Positions 1-8,327 of a stretch of 63,621 nucleotides of DNA are shown here, piece by piece. The position numbers were made by a program, and so were the translations under genes. Under the pieces are notes generated by a model. It made no database searches and had not been told where the DNA came from. It worked only from the letters and a program-made list of their open reading frames with translations. Numbering within the stretch: position 1 is the stretch's first letter; every line of letters begins with the position of its first letter. The stretch lies in the IMG/VR virus record IMGVR_UViG_3300042482_000046, positions 1 to 63,621 of that record, one strand, 5' to 3'. The stretch comes from a virus.

Positions 1-1
1 A

Positions 2-586
2 AAGATAGCGCCTGATGGAACTGTATCAACTTACAGTCTTGTTTATACTGCTTCTTTTGCTTATGTTGGAGGTGTTCTAGCACCTAATGGAGATATACAT
101 TTTATTCCGGCTCAAGCTATTAGAGGACAAAAGATATCTGCCGCTGGTGTAGTATCAACATATGATTTAGTTTATACTGTTTCTTTTGCTTATGGCGGAG
201 GTGTTCTAGCACCTAATGGAGATATACATTTTATTCCTTATAATGCTAATAGAGGACAAAAGATAGATATTAATGGCACTGTGTCCACTTATAGTTTAGT
301 TTATACAGCATTAGCAGCTTATTCTGGCGGTGTTCTAGCACCTAATGGTGATATACATTTTGTGCCTGATACTGCTAATAGAGGTCAAAAGATATCTGCT
401 GATGGTACTGTATCAACATATAGTTTAATTTATACCACTACCAGTGCTTATAATGGCGGTGTTCTAGCACCTGATGGCAGCATATATTTTATTGCTTATA
501 GTGCCAATAGAGGGCAAGAGATATCAACAATGGGATCCCCTTTCAGTCAAGGCATATGTATGTCTCCCTGGTTTAATAAGTTTTAA
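2..586 (+). CDS. Beta-propeller repeat protein, 5' end cut by window
   Basis: The reading frame is open from base 2, so the true start lies upstream; 194 residues are visible. It consists of repeats of about 43 residues whose core reads GGVLAPNGDIHFIP, followed by a GQKI motif and a VSTYSLVYT strand. Four cores are visible and the last is degenerate (APDGSIYFIA). Kelch/WD-like repeats of this kind form beta-propellers. The C-terminus ends in ICMSPWFNKF, closely resembling the end of the next protein (ICLHPYLNKY), so the two are paralogues. The position before a glycosyltransferase and the neck genes suggests a fibre-associated adhesin or glycan-binding protein, but the function is inferred only. 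Confidence 0.75.
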   Translation, partial: KIAPDGTVSTYSLVYTASFAYVGGVLAPNGDIHFIPAQAIRGQKISAAGVVSTYDLVYTVSFAYGGGVLAPNGDIHFIPYNANRGQKIDINGTVSTYSLVYTALAAYSGGVLAPNGDIHFVPDTANRGQKISADGTVSTYSLIYTTTSAYNGGVLAPDGSIYFIAYSANRGQEISTMGSPFSQGICMSPWFNKF

Positions 587-1660
587 AAATGGCAAATATT
601 CGTAAATCATCACCTAGTTTTGTAGAAGAAGTTAGAAATGAACTTCAAGGAACTTTGCCTTCTGGCAATAACAGCAGCATTGGTACCGATTTTGCTGGTT
701 GGAATCAGTTCAAAAAAATTCTTGATGAAGGCGTTTCGGCCGGAAGCGTTTTTTCAAATCAAATCATATCAACATTATCTTTACCAGTAAGTGTTGCTTC
801 AGCATATAGTGGTGGTGTTCTAGCACCTAACGGCGATCTTCATTTTATACCAAACTCTGCGCCAGTAGGTCAAAAAATCTCTGCTGCTGGTGTTGTATCA
901 ACATACAGTCTCGTTTATACTACTACAGGCGCTTATCTTGGTGGTGTTCTAGCACCTAACGGTGATATTCACTTTGTTCCAGCTAGTGCCAACAGAGGGC
1001 AAAAAATTGATAGAAATGGCATCGTTAGCACATATTCTTTAGCACATACAACCTCTTTAGCTTATGGCGGAGGCGTACTTGCACCAAATGGTGAGATACA
1101 TTTTGTTCCAAGATTTGCAACTGTTGGACAGAAAATATCATTAGCAGGTGTTGCAAGCACTTACGCATTAATATATACAACTGGTGTAAGCAAACACGTG
1201 GGTGGTGTTCTAGCACCTAATGGCGATATTCATTTTGTGCCTTCTTCTGCGCCAGTAGGTCAAAAAATCTCTGCTGCTGGTGTTGTATCAACATATTCTT
1301 TAGTTTATACAACAAATATCAGTGCTTATTTTGGAGGAACAATAAATCCTAACGGCGAAATACATTTTGCACCAGGTAACGCTTCAGTTGGTCAAAAAAT
1401 TGATATAAATGGTGTTGTTAGTACGTATACTTTGGTATACTCATCAGGTTCAGGTGCTCATACTGGCGCAGTTTTGGCACCTAATGGCGATATTCATTTT
1501 ATTAGAAACACAGGAAGTTCTGCAAGAGGTCAAAAAGTTGATATAAATGGTGTTGTTAGTACATATCCTTTGGTATTTACAGCAGCATCAGGCGCATGTT
1601 TCGGTGGCATTTTAACCCCTGATGGTAAAATATATCCTTTGCCAATTGGTGCTGCCGTTG
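2..1660 (+). repeat. Tandem propeller-blade repeats with near-identical DNA cores
   Basis: Copies of a roughly 130-base coding repeat run through both propeller genes. The 17-mer ggtgttctagcacctaa recurs without change in most copies, for example near 71, 209, 332, 461, 817, 945 and 1205. Synonymous positions in this core are frozen while linker strands vary. This suggests recent duplication or gene conversion and makes the locus a candidate for blade-number change. Confidence 0.8.
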
Positions 1661-1746
1661 GAACTAGTTTGCAGCTTTTTGAAAACATTTATGGATTAAA
1701 TTTTTCCAGAGCAATATGTCTACACCCATATCTAAATAAGTATTGA
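589..1746 (+). CDS. Seven-repeat beta-propeller protein
   Basis: This 385-residue protein has an N-terminal segment of about 65 residues without repeats, followed by seven copies of the GGVLAPNGDIHF-type core and a short C-terminal tail. Seven repeats match a closed seven-bladed propeller. Blades 5 (TINPNGEIHFAP) and 7 (ILTPDGKIYPLP) are the most diverged. The start is the ATG two bases after the preceding stop; its ribosome site is weak, so translational coupling is likely. The shared C-terminal tag with the upstream gene points to tandem duplication. Propellers with this motif are known as kelch-like repeats in diverse proteins; a role in receptor or glycan binding by the virion is inference. 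Confidence 0.8.
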   Translation: MANIRKSSPSFVEEVRNELQGTLPSGNNSSIGTDFAGWNQFKKILDEGVSAGSVFSNQIISTLSLPVSVASAYSGGVLAPNGDLHFIPNSAPVGQKISAAGVVSTYSLVYTTTGAYLGGVLAPNGDIHFVPASANRGQKIDRNGIVSTYSLAHTTSLAYGGGVLAPNGEIHFVPRFATVGQKISLAGVASTYALIYTTGVSKHVGGVLAPNGDIHFVPSSAPVGQKISAAGVVSTYSLVYTTNISAYFGGTINPNGEIHFAPGNASVGQKIDINGVVSTYTLVYSSGSGAHTGAVLAPNGDIHFIRNTGSSARGQKVDINGVVSTYPLVFTAASGACFGGILTPDGKIYPLPIGAAVGTSLQLFENIYGLNFSRAICLHPYLNKY

Positions 1747-1768
1747 TAATATTCATTATGGAGTCATT

Positions 1769-3097
1769 ATGTATAATCGAGATAAGATAATTCAAACATT
1801 ACACAATATTAAAGCTGAAGCTGCGGATATTAAACCTTTTGTAGTTATTGCTCAACCTAGACGCAATAGAGAAGAAACACCAGCACAAACATTTAACGGA
1901 TATAGTTTATGTCATGTGGCTATCATGGGACATTCACATGGTTATGTTGACTGTGAAAAAATGTTGGTAGATGTTGCTAGAAATTATTTGATAGATTCTG
2001 TATTAGATTCTGGTGCAAAATATCTATTCTTTATTGGCGACGATACAGTTGTTCCGTATAATGCGTTTGAAAATCTTCTCAAAACATGCGAAGCAAATCC
2101 TGGTCATATCGCTGCTGGTGTGTATTACATTAAGTGCGCTCATGCTATGATCAGCGTTCGTAAAGACAATCATATTATTGTTCCAGATGTATCGCCAGGT
2201 CAAGTGTTTGAAGCATGGCAGACTGGTATGGACTGTATGTTGATTCCAGTAGAAACGCTTCGTCGCATGAAGGATGAAGACCCTGATTTGCCATTCTGTT
2301 GTATCGCAAACGGTATTGAAGATATTCCATTTGTAGGTGAAGACAATTTCTTTTTACATCGTTGCCGCAAGTCAGATGTAAAAGTGTTTGTGAATACCGA
2401 TGTTCAGTGTCTTCATATGGATATCGCAACAGGCAAATACACAGCACATCCCTCTGTCAATCTCAATCATTATTTCACAAACATCAAACCAACTGTACCA
2501 CTAACGATTGAAGATAAGATGTTCATAGATTTTAGATGGACTTCAAGATTACCTGGTGGTATTAATAATCCAACAGAAGGCGCTTCTCGTTGGCTACCAG
2601 GAGAAGATATTCCAGAAATTATAAAAGGAATTGAAAATCCTGTTGGTGTAGAAGTTGGCGTTGCTGAAGGAACTACTACGGAATACTTACTACAAACTTT
2701 ACCGACACTAAGAATGTTCGGCGTTGATTCTTATCCAGTTTATATTGATTGGAATGATACACAACCAGATGGTGATGCTAATAAAGCAGAGATGTTGAGA
2801 AAAGTTGATCCGTATATGGAAAGATATAATCACATCTACGAAGATTCCGATGATGCTGTATCAAAGTTTGATGATGAATCCTTAGATTTTATTTTCATTG
2901 ATGGTCTTCACACATATAATCAAGTTCTAAAAGATTGCCAGAACTACTATCCTAAGGTTAAAAGGGGCGGATTCATTATTGGTCACGATTTCGCTAGGAT
3001 TCAGGGCGTGAATAAGGCCGTTAGAGAGTTCGCTAATAGTATTGGTAAAGAGATTAAAAACGCAAAACAAGATTTGTGGTATTGGCAGAAAGATTAA
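1769..3097 (+). CDS. Glycosyltransferase-methyltransferase fusion protein
   Basis: This 442-residue protein has two parts. Residues about 20-230 resemble a GT-A fold glycosyltransferase: a strand reading YLFFIGDDTVVP carries an acidic metal-binding motif, and a GEDNFFLHR stretch sits where an acceptor loop is expected. Residues about 285-440 form a class I SAM methyltransferase of the Methyltransf_24 type, with a VGVEVGVAEGTTTEYLL glycine loop, then DFIFIDGLHTY and GGFIIGHDF. A good ribosome site (ATGGAGTC) precedes the ATG. It probably adds and methylates a sugar on a fibre or on a surface glycan; donor and acceptor are unknown. A similar domain pairing occurs in the gene at 53040. Confidence 0.75.
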   Translation: MYNRDKIIQTLHNIKAEAADIKPFVVIAQPRRNREETPAQTFNGYSLCHVAIMGHSHGYVDCEKMLVDVARNYLIDSVLDSGAKYLFFIGDDTVVPYNAFENLLKTCEANPGHIAAGVYYIKCAHAMISVRKDNHIIVPDVSPGQVFEAWQTGMDCMLIPVETLRRMKDEDPDLPFCCIANGIEDIPFVGEDNFFLHRCRKSDVKVFVNTDVQCLHMDIATGKYTAHPSVNLNHYFTNIKPTVPLTIEDKMFIDFRWTSRLPGGINNPTEGASRWLPGEDIPEIIKGIENPVGVEVGVAEGTTTEYLLQTLPTLRMFGVDSYPVYIDWNDTQPDGDANKAEMLRKVDPYMERYNHIYEDSDDAVSKFDDESLDFIFIDGLHTYNQVLKDCQNYYPKVKRGGFIIGHDFARIQGVNKAVREFANSIGKEIKNAKQDLWYWQKD

Positions 3098-3106
3098 GGA
3101 GATAGC

Positions 3107-3553
3107 ATGACTGTAGAATTAAAAGGTATATTTACACCACCGGCACCAGAAACAAGAGATATTGCTCATATTGAAGTTGTTCATAATGGAAATACTTATA
3201 ACTGGATGGTATATACTACACAAGGAGTAGATATTGCCGATTCTCTAGCTTCTATGGAAACTAGAATTTATGCTGAAATAGATTACAAAGAAGCTCAGTG
3301 GGCCGCATTGGAACCTAAAACAAGAATCGAGTTTAATCGGATAACAATGGAAGAAACAGTTGTAGACATTGCTAAAGAAGAGGTAGTAAAACCAGATTAT
3401 CCTGATTACTACGCTCTACGCAGAAATGAATATCCTGTTATGGGAGATCAGTTAGGTGGCATATCAAAAGGCATAGATTCTGTTGAATATCAAGATATTT
3501 TGACTAAGATCCAAGCAGTGAAAGACAAGTATCCGAAGCCGCCATATATATAA
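3107..3553 (+). CDS. Putative fibre-associated protein with XkdW-like C-terminus
   Basis: A 148-residue protein of unknown exact role. The C-terminal third contains RRNEYPVMGDQLGGISKG and then a helix ending AVKDKYPKP, a pattern common in phage proteins encoded next to tail fibres (XkdW-like or fibre-assembly families). The middle is acidic. It follows the glycosyltransferase-methyltransferase by nine bases with an AAGGAG ribosome site, so it probably belongs to the same transcript. Its start of about 30 residues has no recognisable motif. A tail-fibre chaperone or accessory protein is plausible. Confidence 0.6.
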   Translation: MTVELKGIFTPPAPETRDIAHIEVVHNGNTYNWMVYTTQGVDIADSLASMETRIYAEIDYKEAQWAALEPKTRIEFNRITMEETVVDIAKEEVVKPDYPDYYALRRNEYPVMGDQLGGISKGIDSVEYQDILTKIQAVKDKYPKPPYI

Positions 3554-3556
3554 ATA
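3549..3556 (+). promoter_or_regulatory. T4-type late promoter for neck/terminase genes
   Basis: A perfect TATAAATA box, the T4 late promoter motif recognised by gp55-RNA polymerase, overlaps the stop of the preceding gene and lies 27 bases before the gp13 ATG. A gp55 gene is present in the same window (22982), which supports use of this motif. Confidence 0.75.
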
Positions 3557-3575
3557 CTCTAAAAGAGGTATATAA

Positions 3576-4316
3576 ATGGCAATTCCATCAAATAGAGACC
3601 AGCACAAAGATTGGTGCCTTAGACAACTAGGGCATCCTGTTATCAACATAAACGTGGATGATGACCAGGTAGATGACTGTGTGGATGCGTCTTTACAATA
3701 CTTTCAAGATTTTCACTTTGATGGAGTCGAGCGTTGGTATCTAAAGCATCAACTTACTGCTGAAGATATGACAAATCAATATATTCCAATTACAGAAAAT
3801 ATCATTGGTGTAACTAGAATATTTCCAATTTCAACAACAAACGCATCTGTCAACATGTTTGACCTTCGATATCAGTTGCGTCTTCATGAGTTGTATGATT
3901 TTACAAGCACATCATATGTGAACTATGTTCTAACACAACAGCATATTAGAACACTAGACATGATGTTCTCTGGTGAGCAACCAATTCGATTCAATCGCCA
4001 CACAAACAAACTTTACCTTGATATGAACTGGGCAATGAATCAAGTAGGAGAATGGTTGGTTATTGAAGGATATATCATTATCAATCCATCTACTTATACC
4101 GACGTTTGGAATGATCGTATGCTCAAGCGTCTAACGACAGCTTACATTAAGCGCGTTTGGGGCAATAACATGAAGAAGTTTGGCGGAATGCAACTTCCTG
4201 GCGGCATCACAATGAATGGTCAACAAATCTATGATGAAGCAACCGCAGAAATTACTGAAGTTGAACAGTTGATTCGTGATACCTACGAAGAACCACCAAA
4301 CTTCATAATGGGGTAA
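3576..4316 (+). CDS. 13: Neck protein gp13
   Basis: This 246-residue protein matches the gp13 neck family of T4-like phages. The N-terminus reads WCLRQLGHPVININV and continues with a helix containing CVDASLQYFQDFHFDGVE, the most conserved part of the family. Gp13 with gp14 forms the neck that seals the DNA-filled head and connects it to the tail. It is first in the late operon gp13-gp14-gp15-gp16-gp17, three bases before gp14, in the same order as in T4. The length is somewhat below T4 gp13. Confidence 0.9.
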   Translation: MAIPSNRDQHKDWCLRQLGHPVININVDDDQVDDCVDASLQYFQDFHFDGVERWYLKHQLTAEDMTNQYIPITENIIGVTRIFPISTTNASVNMFDLRYQLRLHELYDFTSTSYVNYVLTQQHIRTLDMMFSGEQPIRFNRHTNKLYLDMNWAMNQVGEWLVIEGYIIINPSTYTDVWNDRMLKRLTTAYIKRVWGNNMKKFGGMQLPGGITMNGQQIYDEATAEITEVEQLIRDTYEEPPNFIMG

Positions 4317-4319
4317 TCA

Positions 4320-5192
4320 ATGGCAACCTCAGTATACTTCAACAACTATTCTCCATCTGTTATAAATGAGAATATGCTCCTTGAGGATTTGATTGTAGAA
4401 TCAATCCAAATCATGGGGCATGATATCAAGTATCTTCCACGTGAAGTTTACGATCAGGCTGATGACGTTCTTGGTGAAAGCGTCAACTCTAAGTTCACAC
4501 GCGCGTATGGCATGGAAATGTATTTGGCCAACGTCGAGGGTTACGAAGGCGATGGAGACTTCTTCTCAAAGTTTGGATTAGAAATTCGAGACACATCTAA
4601 CTTTGTTGTATCTCGCAGAGCGTTTGAGCGATATATGCCTTCCAATATAGCAATAAGACCGCGCGAAGGCGATCTATTGTTTGTTCCAGTTCTTAACAAG
4701 ATTTTTGAAATAAAGTTCGTTGAAGAAGAATTAATGTTTTTCTCGCTCGGTAAGAGAGCACCATATATCTACGAATTGCGTTGTGAAGTATTCCGCTTCA
4801 GCAATGAAGATTTCGAGACAGGTGATGAAGTAATTGATGATATCGAACATGCGGCGGCCTACACTGTATCGCTAACACTTGGTACAGGCACAGGAAACTA
4901 CTTTAAAAACGAAATTGTATATCAAGGTTCAAATCTTGCTTATGCTACTGCCTCAGCCGAAGCTAAACATTGGATTCCAGAAACCAAAGTAATTGAAGTT
5001 ATTAATGTTAAGGGCGAGTTTACAGCAAACGCCAACGTTATAGGCACTCAATCAAATACAACATACAGATTAGCAAGTTCGGACACTCTAGCAGATTTGG
5101 TAGATTATGATGATTCCGATAATCGTATCATTCAAACTGAAGCTGATACGTTTATTGACTTGTCCGAAATCAATCCATTTGGAGTACCGTAA
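4320..5192 (+). CDS. 14: Neck protein gp14
   Basis: A 290-residue neck protein. The start, MATSVYFNNY, and the LLEDLIVESIQIMGHDIKYLP segment at residues 19-40 are the hallmark of gp14, which binds gp13 and completes the head-tail connector. The C-terminal half (about 170-270) carries a beta-rich insertion with VSLTLGTGTGNYF and VYQGSNLAYATA; a similar VYQGSNY module is present in gp15 just downstream. The stop overlaps the ATG of gp15 by one base. Confidence 0.9.
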   Translation: MATSVYFNNYSPSVINENMLLEDLIVESIQIMGHDIKYLPREVYDQADDVLGESVNSKFTRAYGMEMYLANVEGYEGDGDFFSKFGLEIRDTSNFVVSRRAFERYMPSNIAIRPREGDLLFVPVLNKIFEIKFVEEELMFFSLGKRAPYIYELRCEVFRFSNEDFETGDEVIDDIEHAAAYTVSLTLGTGTGNYFKNEIVYQGSNLAYATASAEAKHWIPETKVIEVINVKGEFTANANVIGTQSNTTYRLASSDTLADLVDYDDSDNRIIQTEADTFIDLSEINPFGVP

Positions 5193-6205
5193 TGTTAAGT
5201 AATGCTTATTTCTATCATCAGCTAACACGAAAGTATGTTATTCTTTTTGGTAATATGTTCAACAACATTACTATCAAAAGAGTAAACAAAAATAGTGGAG
5301 TTGAGATAGAAAGATTTAAGGTTCCTATTGTTTATGCTCCAAAAGAAAAGTACTATGCTCGTCTAAGAGCGGATCCTGATTTGGAAAGACCAGTCCAGGT
5401 TATTCTGCCTCGTATGTCTTTTGAGTTGACTAACTTTGCTTATGACTCCTCTAGAAAACAGAACTCTCTATTAAGATCAGGAGTTGCTGCTAATACTGCT
5501 ACAAGAGGTGCCACACAGTATATGGGTGTGCCCTATGACTTGTCTTTTGATCTACAAATCTACGCTAGAAACGTGGACGATGGAACACATATCATAGAGC
5601 AGATTATACCATACTTTAATCCCGACTATACTGTTACCGTTGAAACTATTCCAGCATTAGGATTCAAGAAAGATGTTCCTATTATCCTAAACTCAGTCTC
5701 AAACATAATTGAACACGAAGGAAACTTTGATGCTGTTCGTTATGTTTCGTGGACTCTAAACTTTACCATGAAAGCCAATTACTATGGCCCAGTCCAGTTA
5801 CCAAAAATTATTCGCAAGGTATTTGCCAATATCTATAATGATGAGAGTTTAAAGGCTGGCAATATCGTTAGACTTAATGTCACGCAACCTGCTGGAAATG
5901 GCAATTTTAAGCTTGATGATGTTGTTTATCAGGGTTCAAATTATAATACAGCAAATGCTTATGGATATGTGTTAGAGTGGGACAGAAATAACTTAAAACT
6001 GGTGTTAGGCGGCGCACAAGGACAATTTGTTGTAAATAATACAATCAGAGCGGTATCAACAAATGCTGTTAGCACGATATCCAGCTTCGAAGTAAACCCT
6101 CTCAAGTTGGTTGAAATCAAGATTGAACCAGATCCAATTGATGCTGAGCCAACAGACGATTTCGGATATACTACAACAATTACAGAATGGCCTGAAACAG
6201 AATGA
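5192..6205 (+). CDS. 15: Tail sheath stabiliser and completion protein gp15
   Basis: 337 residues, longer than T4 gp15 (about 270). The N-terminus, AYFYHQLTRKYVILFGNMFNNI, followed by VPIVYAPKEKY, and the central IIEQIIPYFNPDYTV are diagnostic. Gp15 forms the hexameric tail terminator that caps tube and sheath and docks on the neck. The extra length is an insertion at residues about 230-290 containing DVVYQGSNYNTA, related to the module seen in gp14. The end overlaps the gp16 start by ATGA. Confidence 0.92.
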   Translation: MLSNAYFYHQLTRKYVILFGNMFNNITIKRVNKNSGVEIERFKVPIVYAPKEKYYARLRADPDLERPVQVILPRMSFELTNFAYDSSRKQNSLLRSGVAANTATRGATQYMGVPYDLSFDLQIYARNVDDGTHIIEQIIPYFNPDYTVTVETIPALGFKKDVPIILNSVSNIIEHEGNFDAVRYVSWTLNFTMKANYYGPVQLPKIIRKVFANIYNDESLKAGNIVRLNVTQPAGNGNFKLDDVVYQGSNYNTANAYGYVLEWDRNNLKLVLGGAQGQFVVNNTIRAVSTNAVSTISSFEVNPLKLVEIKIEPDPIDAEPTDDFGYTTTITEWPETE

Positions 6206-6615
6206 AGAATAATGATGTATTAAGCGAAGCACTTGGTATTGAAAACGCAGTAGAGATTATACCGCCAAAAGCACCAGAACCTATCATCAATACTCCACAT
6301 GAAGATGATGATATCAAGGCCGATTATAATCTTTCGCGTAGAACATTCCGCGATCTTATCAATAAAGGTAATTCCGCAATGGAAAGCCTAACCGATCTTG
6401 CTAAAGAATCGGAATCTCCACGCGCGTATGAGGTATTGGCCACTATGATGAGAACCGTCGCTGACACTACCAAAGACCTTTACGATCTACAGAAGAAGAC
6501 TAAGGATCTAAGAGGCGATAAAAAAGAAGAAACTGCGGTTAATGTAGAGAAAGCTATTTTTGTAGGCACTACTGCCGACTTGCTTAAGAAAATAAAAGAG
6601 AATAAGTCAGAGTGA
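6202..6615 (+). CDS. 16: Small terminase subunit gp16
   Basis: A 137-residue, charged, helical protein immediately before the large terminase, which is the position of gp16 in T4. Residues about 45-75 (RTFRDLINKGNSAMESLTDLAKES) and 85-110 (MMRTVADTTKDLYDLQKK) form the coiled-coil oligomerisation region. It binds DNA and regulates the packaging motor. It is a little shorter than T4 gp16 (164 residues). Start ATG overlaps the gp15 stop; its stop overlaps the GTG of gp17. Confidence 0.85.
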   Translation: MKNNDVLSEALGIENAVEIIPPKAPEPIINTPHEDDDIKADYNLSRRTFRDLINKGNSAMESLTDLAKESESPRAYEVLATMMRTVADTTKDLYDLQKKTKDLRGDKKEETAVNVEKAIFVGTTADLLKKIKENKSE

Positions 6616-8267
6616 CCAAAGGGTATAACAATAACCCAAATCTTCCACGCGAAGATTTTAGACATGCTTTTACTCAAAAAGAAATGGATGAGTTCATAAA
6701 GTGTGCGAATGATCCTGTATACTTTGCCATGAACTATATGAAAATCATCAACGTTGATCATGGTCTAATGCCATTCCGCATGTGGGATTTCCAGCAGGAC
6801 ATGTTGATGAAGTTCCATACCAATCGCTTCTCTATCTGTAAACTTCCGCGTCAGGTTGGTAAGACAACAACATCTGTTGCTTATTTGCTACACTACATTC
6901 TGTTCAACGAAAACGTCAACGTGGCGGTTCTGGCTAACAAGTCTGCGATGGCCCGCGAAATCTTAGGCCGTCTTCAGCTTTCTTTCGAATATTTGCCTCG
7001 TTTTCTACAGCAAGGCGTAAAAGAATGGAATAAAGGTTCCATTGAGTTGGCTAACGGCTCACGTATCATGGCAGACTCAACGTCTGGCTCATCTGTTCGT
7101 GGTCGTTCGTTCAACATCGTATTCTTGGACGAGTTCGCGTTCGTTCCAAACAATATTGCCGAAGCGTTTTTCATGTCTACCTATCCTACGATTTCTTCTG
7201 GTCAAAGCACCAAGGTTATCATTGTTTCTACACCAAACGGACTCAACCAGTTCTACCGTATGTGGACAGAAGCCACTGAGAAGCGTAGCGATTATGTTCC
7301 TATTGAAATTCACTGGAGCATGGTACCAGGCCGTGACGAAGCTTGGAAAGAGCAGACAATCCGTAACACCAGCCCTGATCAGTTCCGTCAAGAGTTCGAG
7401 TGTGAGTTTATCGGTTCTACCAATACTCTTATCCATCCAGCAAAACTCCGCTCTCTTGTCTGGCACAATCCTGTTAGATCCGAAGGGCACTTTGATATAT
7501 ACAAAGAGCCGCAGCCAAACAGAACTTATACCATGTGTGTGGACGTGGCCGAAGGGCAAGGGCTGGATTACTCTACATTCTCAATCTTTGATGTTACCGA
7601 GATACCGTACAGACAGGTAGCTAAGTATAGAAACAATAAGATATCACCATTCTTGTTCCCTACGATCATTGTCCAGACAGCAAAGCTATATAATGATGCT
7701 TTCGTGCTTGTGGAAATCAATAGTATTGGACTTCAGGTATCGGATATCATACACTTTGAACTTGCTTACGAAAACCTTATCAAGATCGAATTGAAGGGCA
7801 AACAAGGTCAACAGCAGACTCCGGGCTTCAAGAAGAGAATTGCTTACGGTCTAAAAACCTCCAAGCAGACAAAAATGATCGGTTGTACCAACCTGAAGAC
7901 ACTAATTGAAAGCGATAAGCTGATCATAAATGATGCTGAAACTATAACAGAATTGACCACTTTTTCCGCTGATAAACAGACATTTAAGGCTGAAGAGGGT
8001 AATAACGACGATCTTGTGATGACTTTGGTTCATTTCGGATGGTTGACTGCCCAAAGATATTTCAAAGAAAACATCAATAACGATATCAGAGTTACGCTCC
8101 AACAAGAGCAATTGAACATTATGGATACAGATTTAACACCATTGCCTATCATAGATAATGGTGTTGACAACCCAGACTATGAGGTGGACGAGTTTGGAAA
8201 CGTGTGGTTTGAGGATAGAACCAAGAGATATCCTTGGGACGACTTTAATTGGAAAAGAAAGTTGTAA
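6612..8267 (+). CDS. 17: Large terminase subunit gp17 (ATPase and nuclease)
   Basis: 551-residue packaging motor. The ATPase domain has a Walker A PRQVGKTT at residues 79-86, a Walker B IVFLDEFAF at about 169-177 and the coupling motif VSTPNGL. The nuclease domain has the acidic triad in VDVAEGQGLDYS, VEINSIG and NNDDLVM, and ends with a family-typical HFGWL stretch. The start is GTG, overlapping the gp16 stop in GTGA; no later ATG preserves the N-terminus. It cuts concatemeric DNA and pumps it into the prohead through the portal. Confidence 0.97.
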   Translation: MTKGYNNNPNLPREDFRHAFTQKEMDEFIKCANDPVYFAMNYMKIINVDHGLMPFRMWDFQQDMLMKFHTNRFSICKLPRQVGKTTTSVAYLLHYILFNENVNVAVLANKSAMAREILGRLQLSFEYLPRFLQQGVKEWNKGSIELANGSRIMADSTSGSSVRGRSFNIVFLDEFAFVPNNIAEAFFMSTYPTISSGQSTKVIIVSTPNGLNQFYRMWTEATEKRSDYVPIEIHWSMVPGRDEAWKEQTIRNTSPDQFRQEFECEFIGSTNTLIHPAKLRSLVWHNPVRSEGHFDIYKEPQPNRTYTMCVDVAEGQGLDYSTFSIFDVTEIPYRQVAKYRNNKISPFLFPTIIVQTAKLYNDAFVLVEINSIGLQVSDIIHFELAYENLIKIELKGKQGQQQTPGFKKRIAYGLKTSKQTKMIGCTNLKTLIESDKLIINDAETITELTTFSADKQTFKAEEGNNDDLVMTLVHFGWLTAQRYFKENINNDIRVTLQQEQLNIMDTDLTPLPIIDNGVDNPDYEVDEFGNVWFEDRTKRYPWDDFNWKRKL

Positions 8268-8279
8268 AATCTTCATTTT

Positions 8280-8287
8280 TCTAAATA
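8280..8287 (+). promoter_or_regulatory. Candidate late promoter before gp18
   Basis: The octamer TCTAAATA differs by one base from the TATAAATA late box and lies 40 bases before the tail sheath ATG, in the only sizeable gap between gp17 and gp18. Placement matches the strong late promoters before gp22 and gp23, but the mismatch lowers confidence. Confidence 0.45.
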
Positions 8288-8327
8288 ATAACAACAAGAA
8301 TAATCCACTTCACAAAGGAGAGATACT

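Noticed and set aside
7042-7620. Frames on both strands inside gp17 (up to 192 codons)
   Set aside because: gp17 is fully conserved here; shadow frames lack start signals and recognisable motifs.
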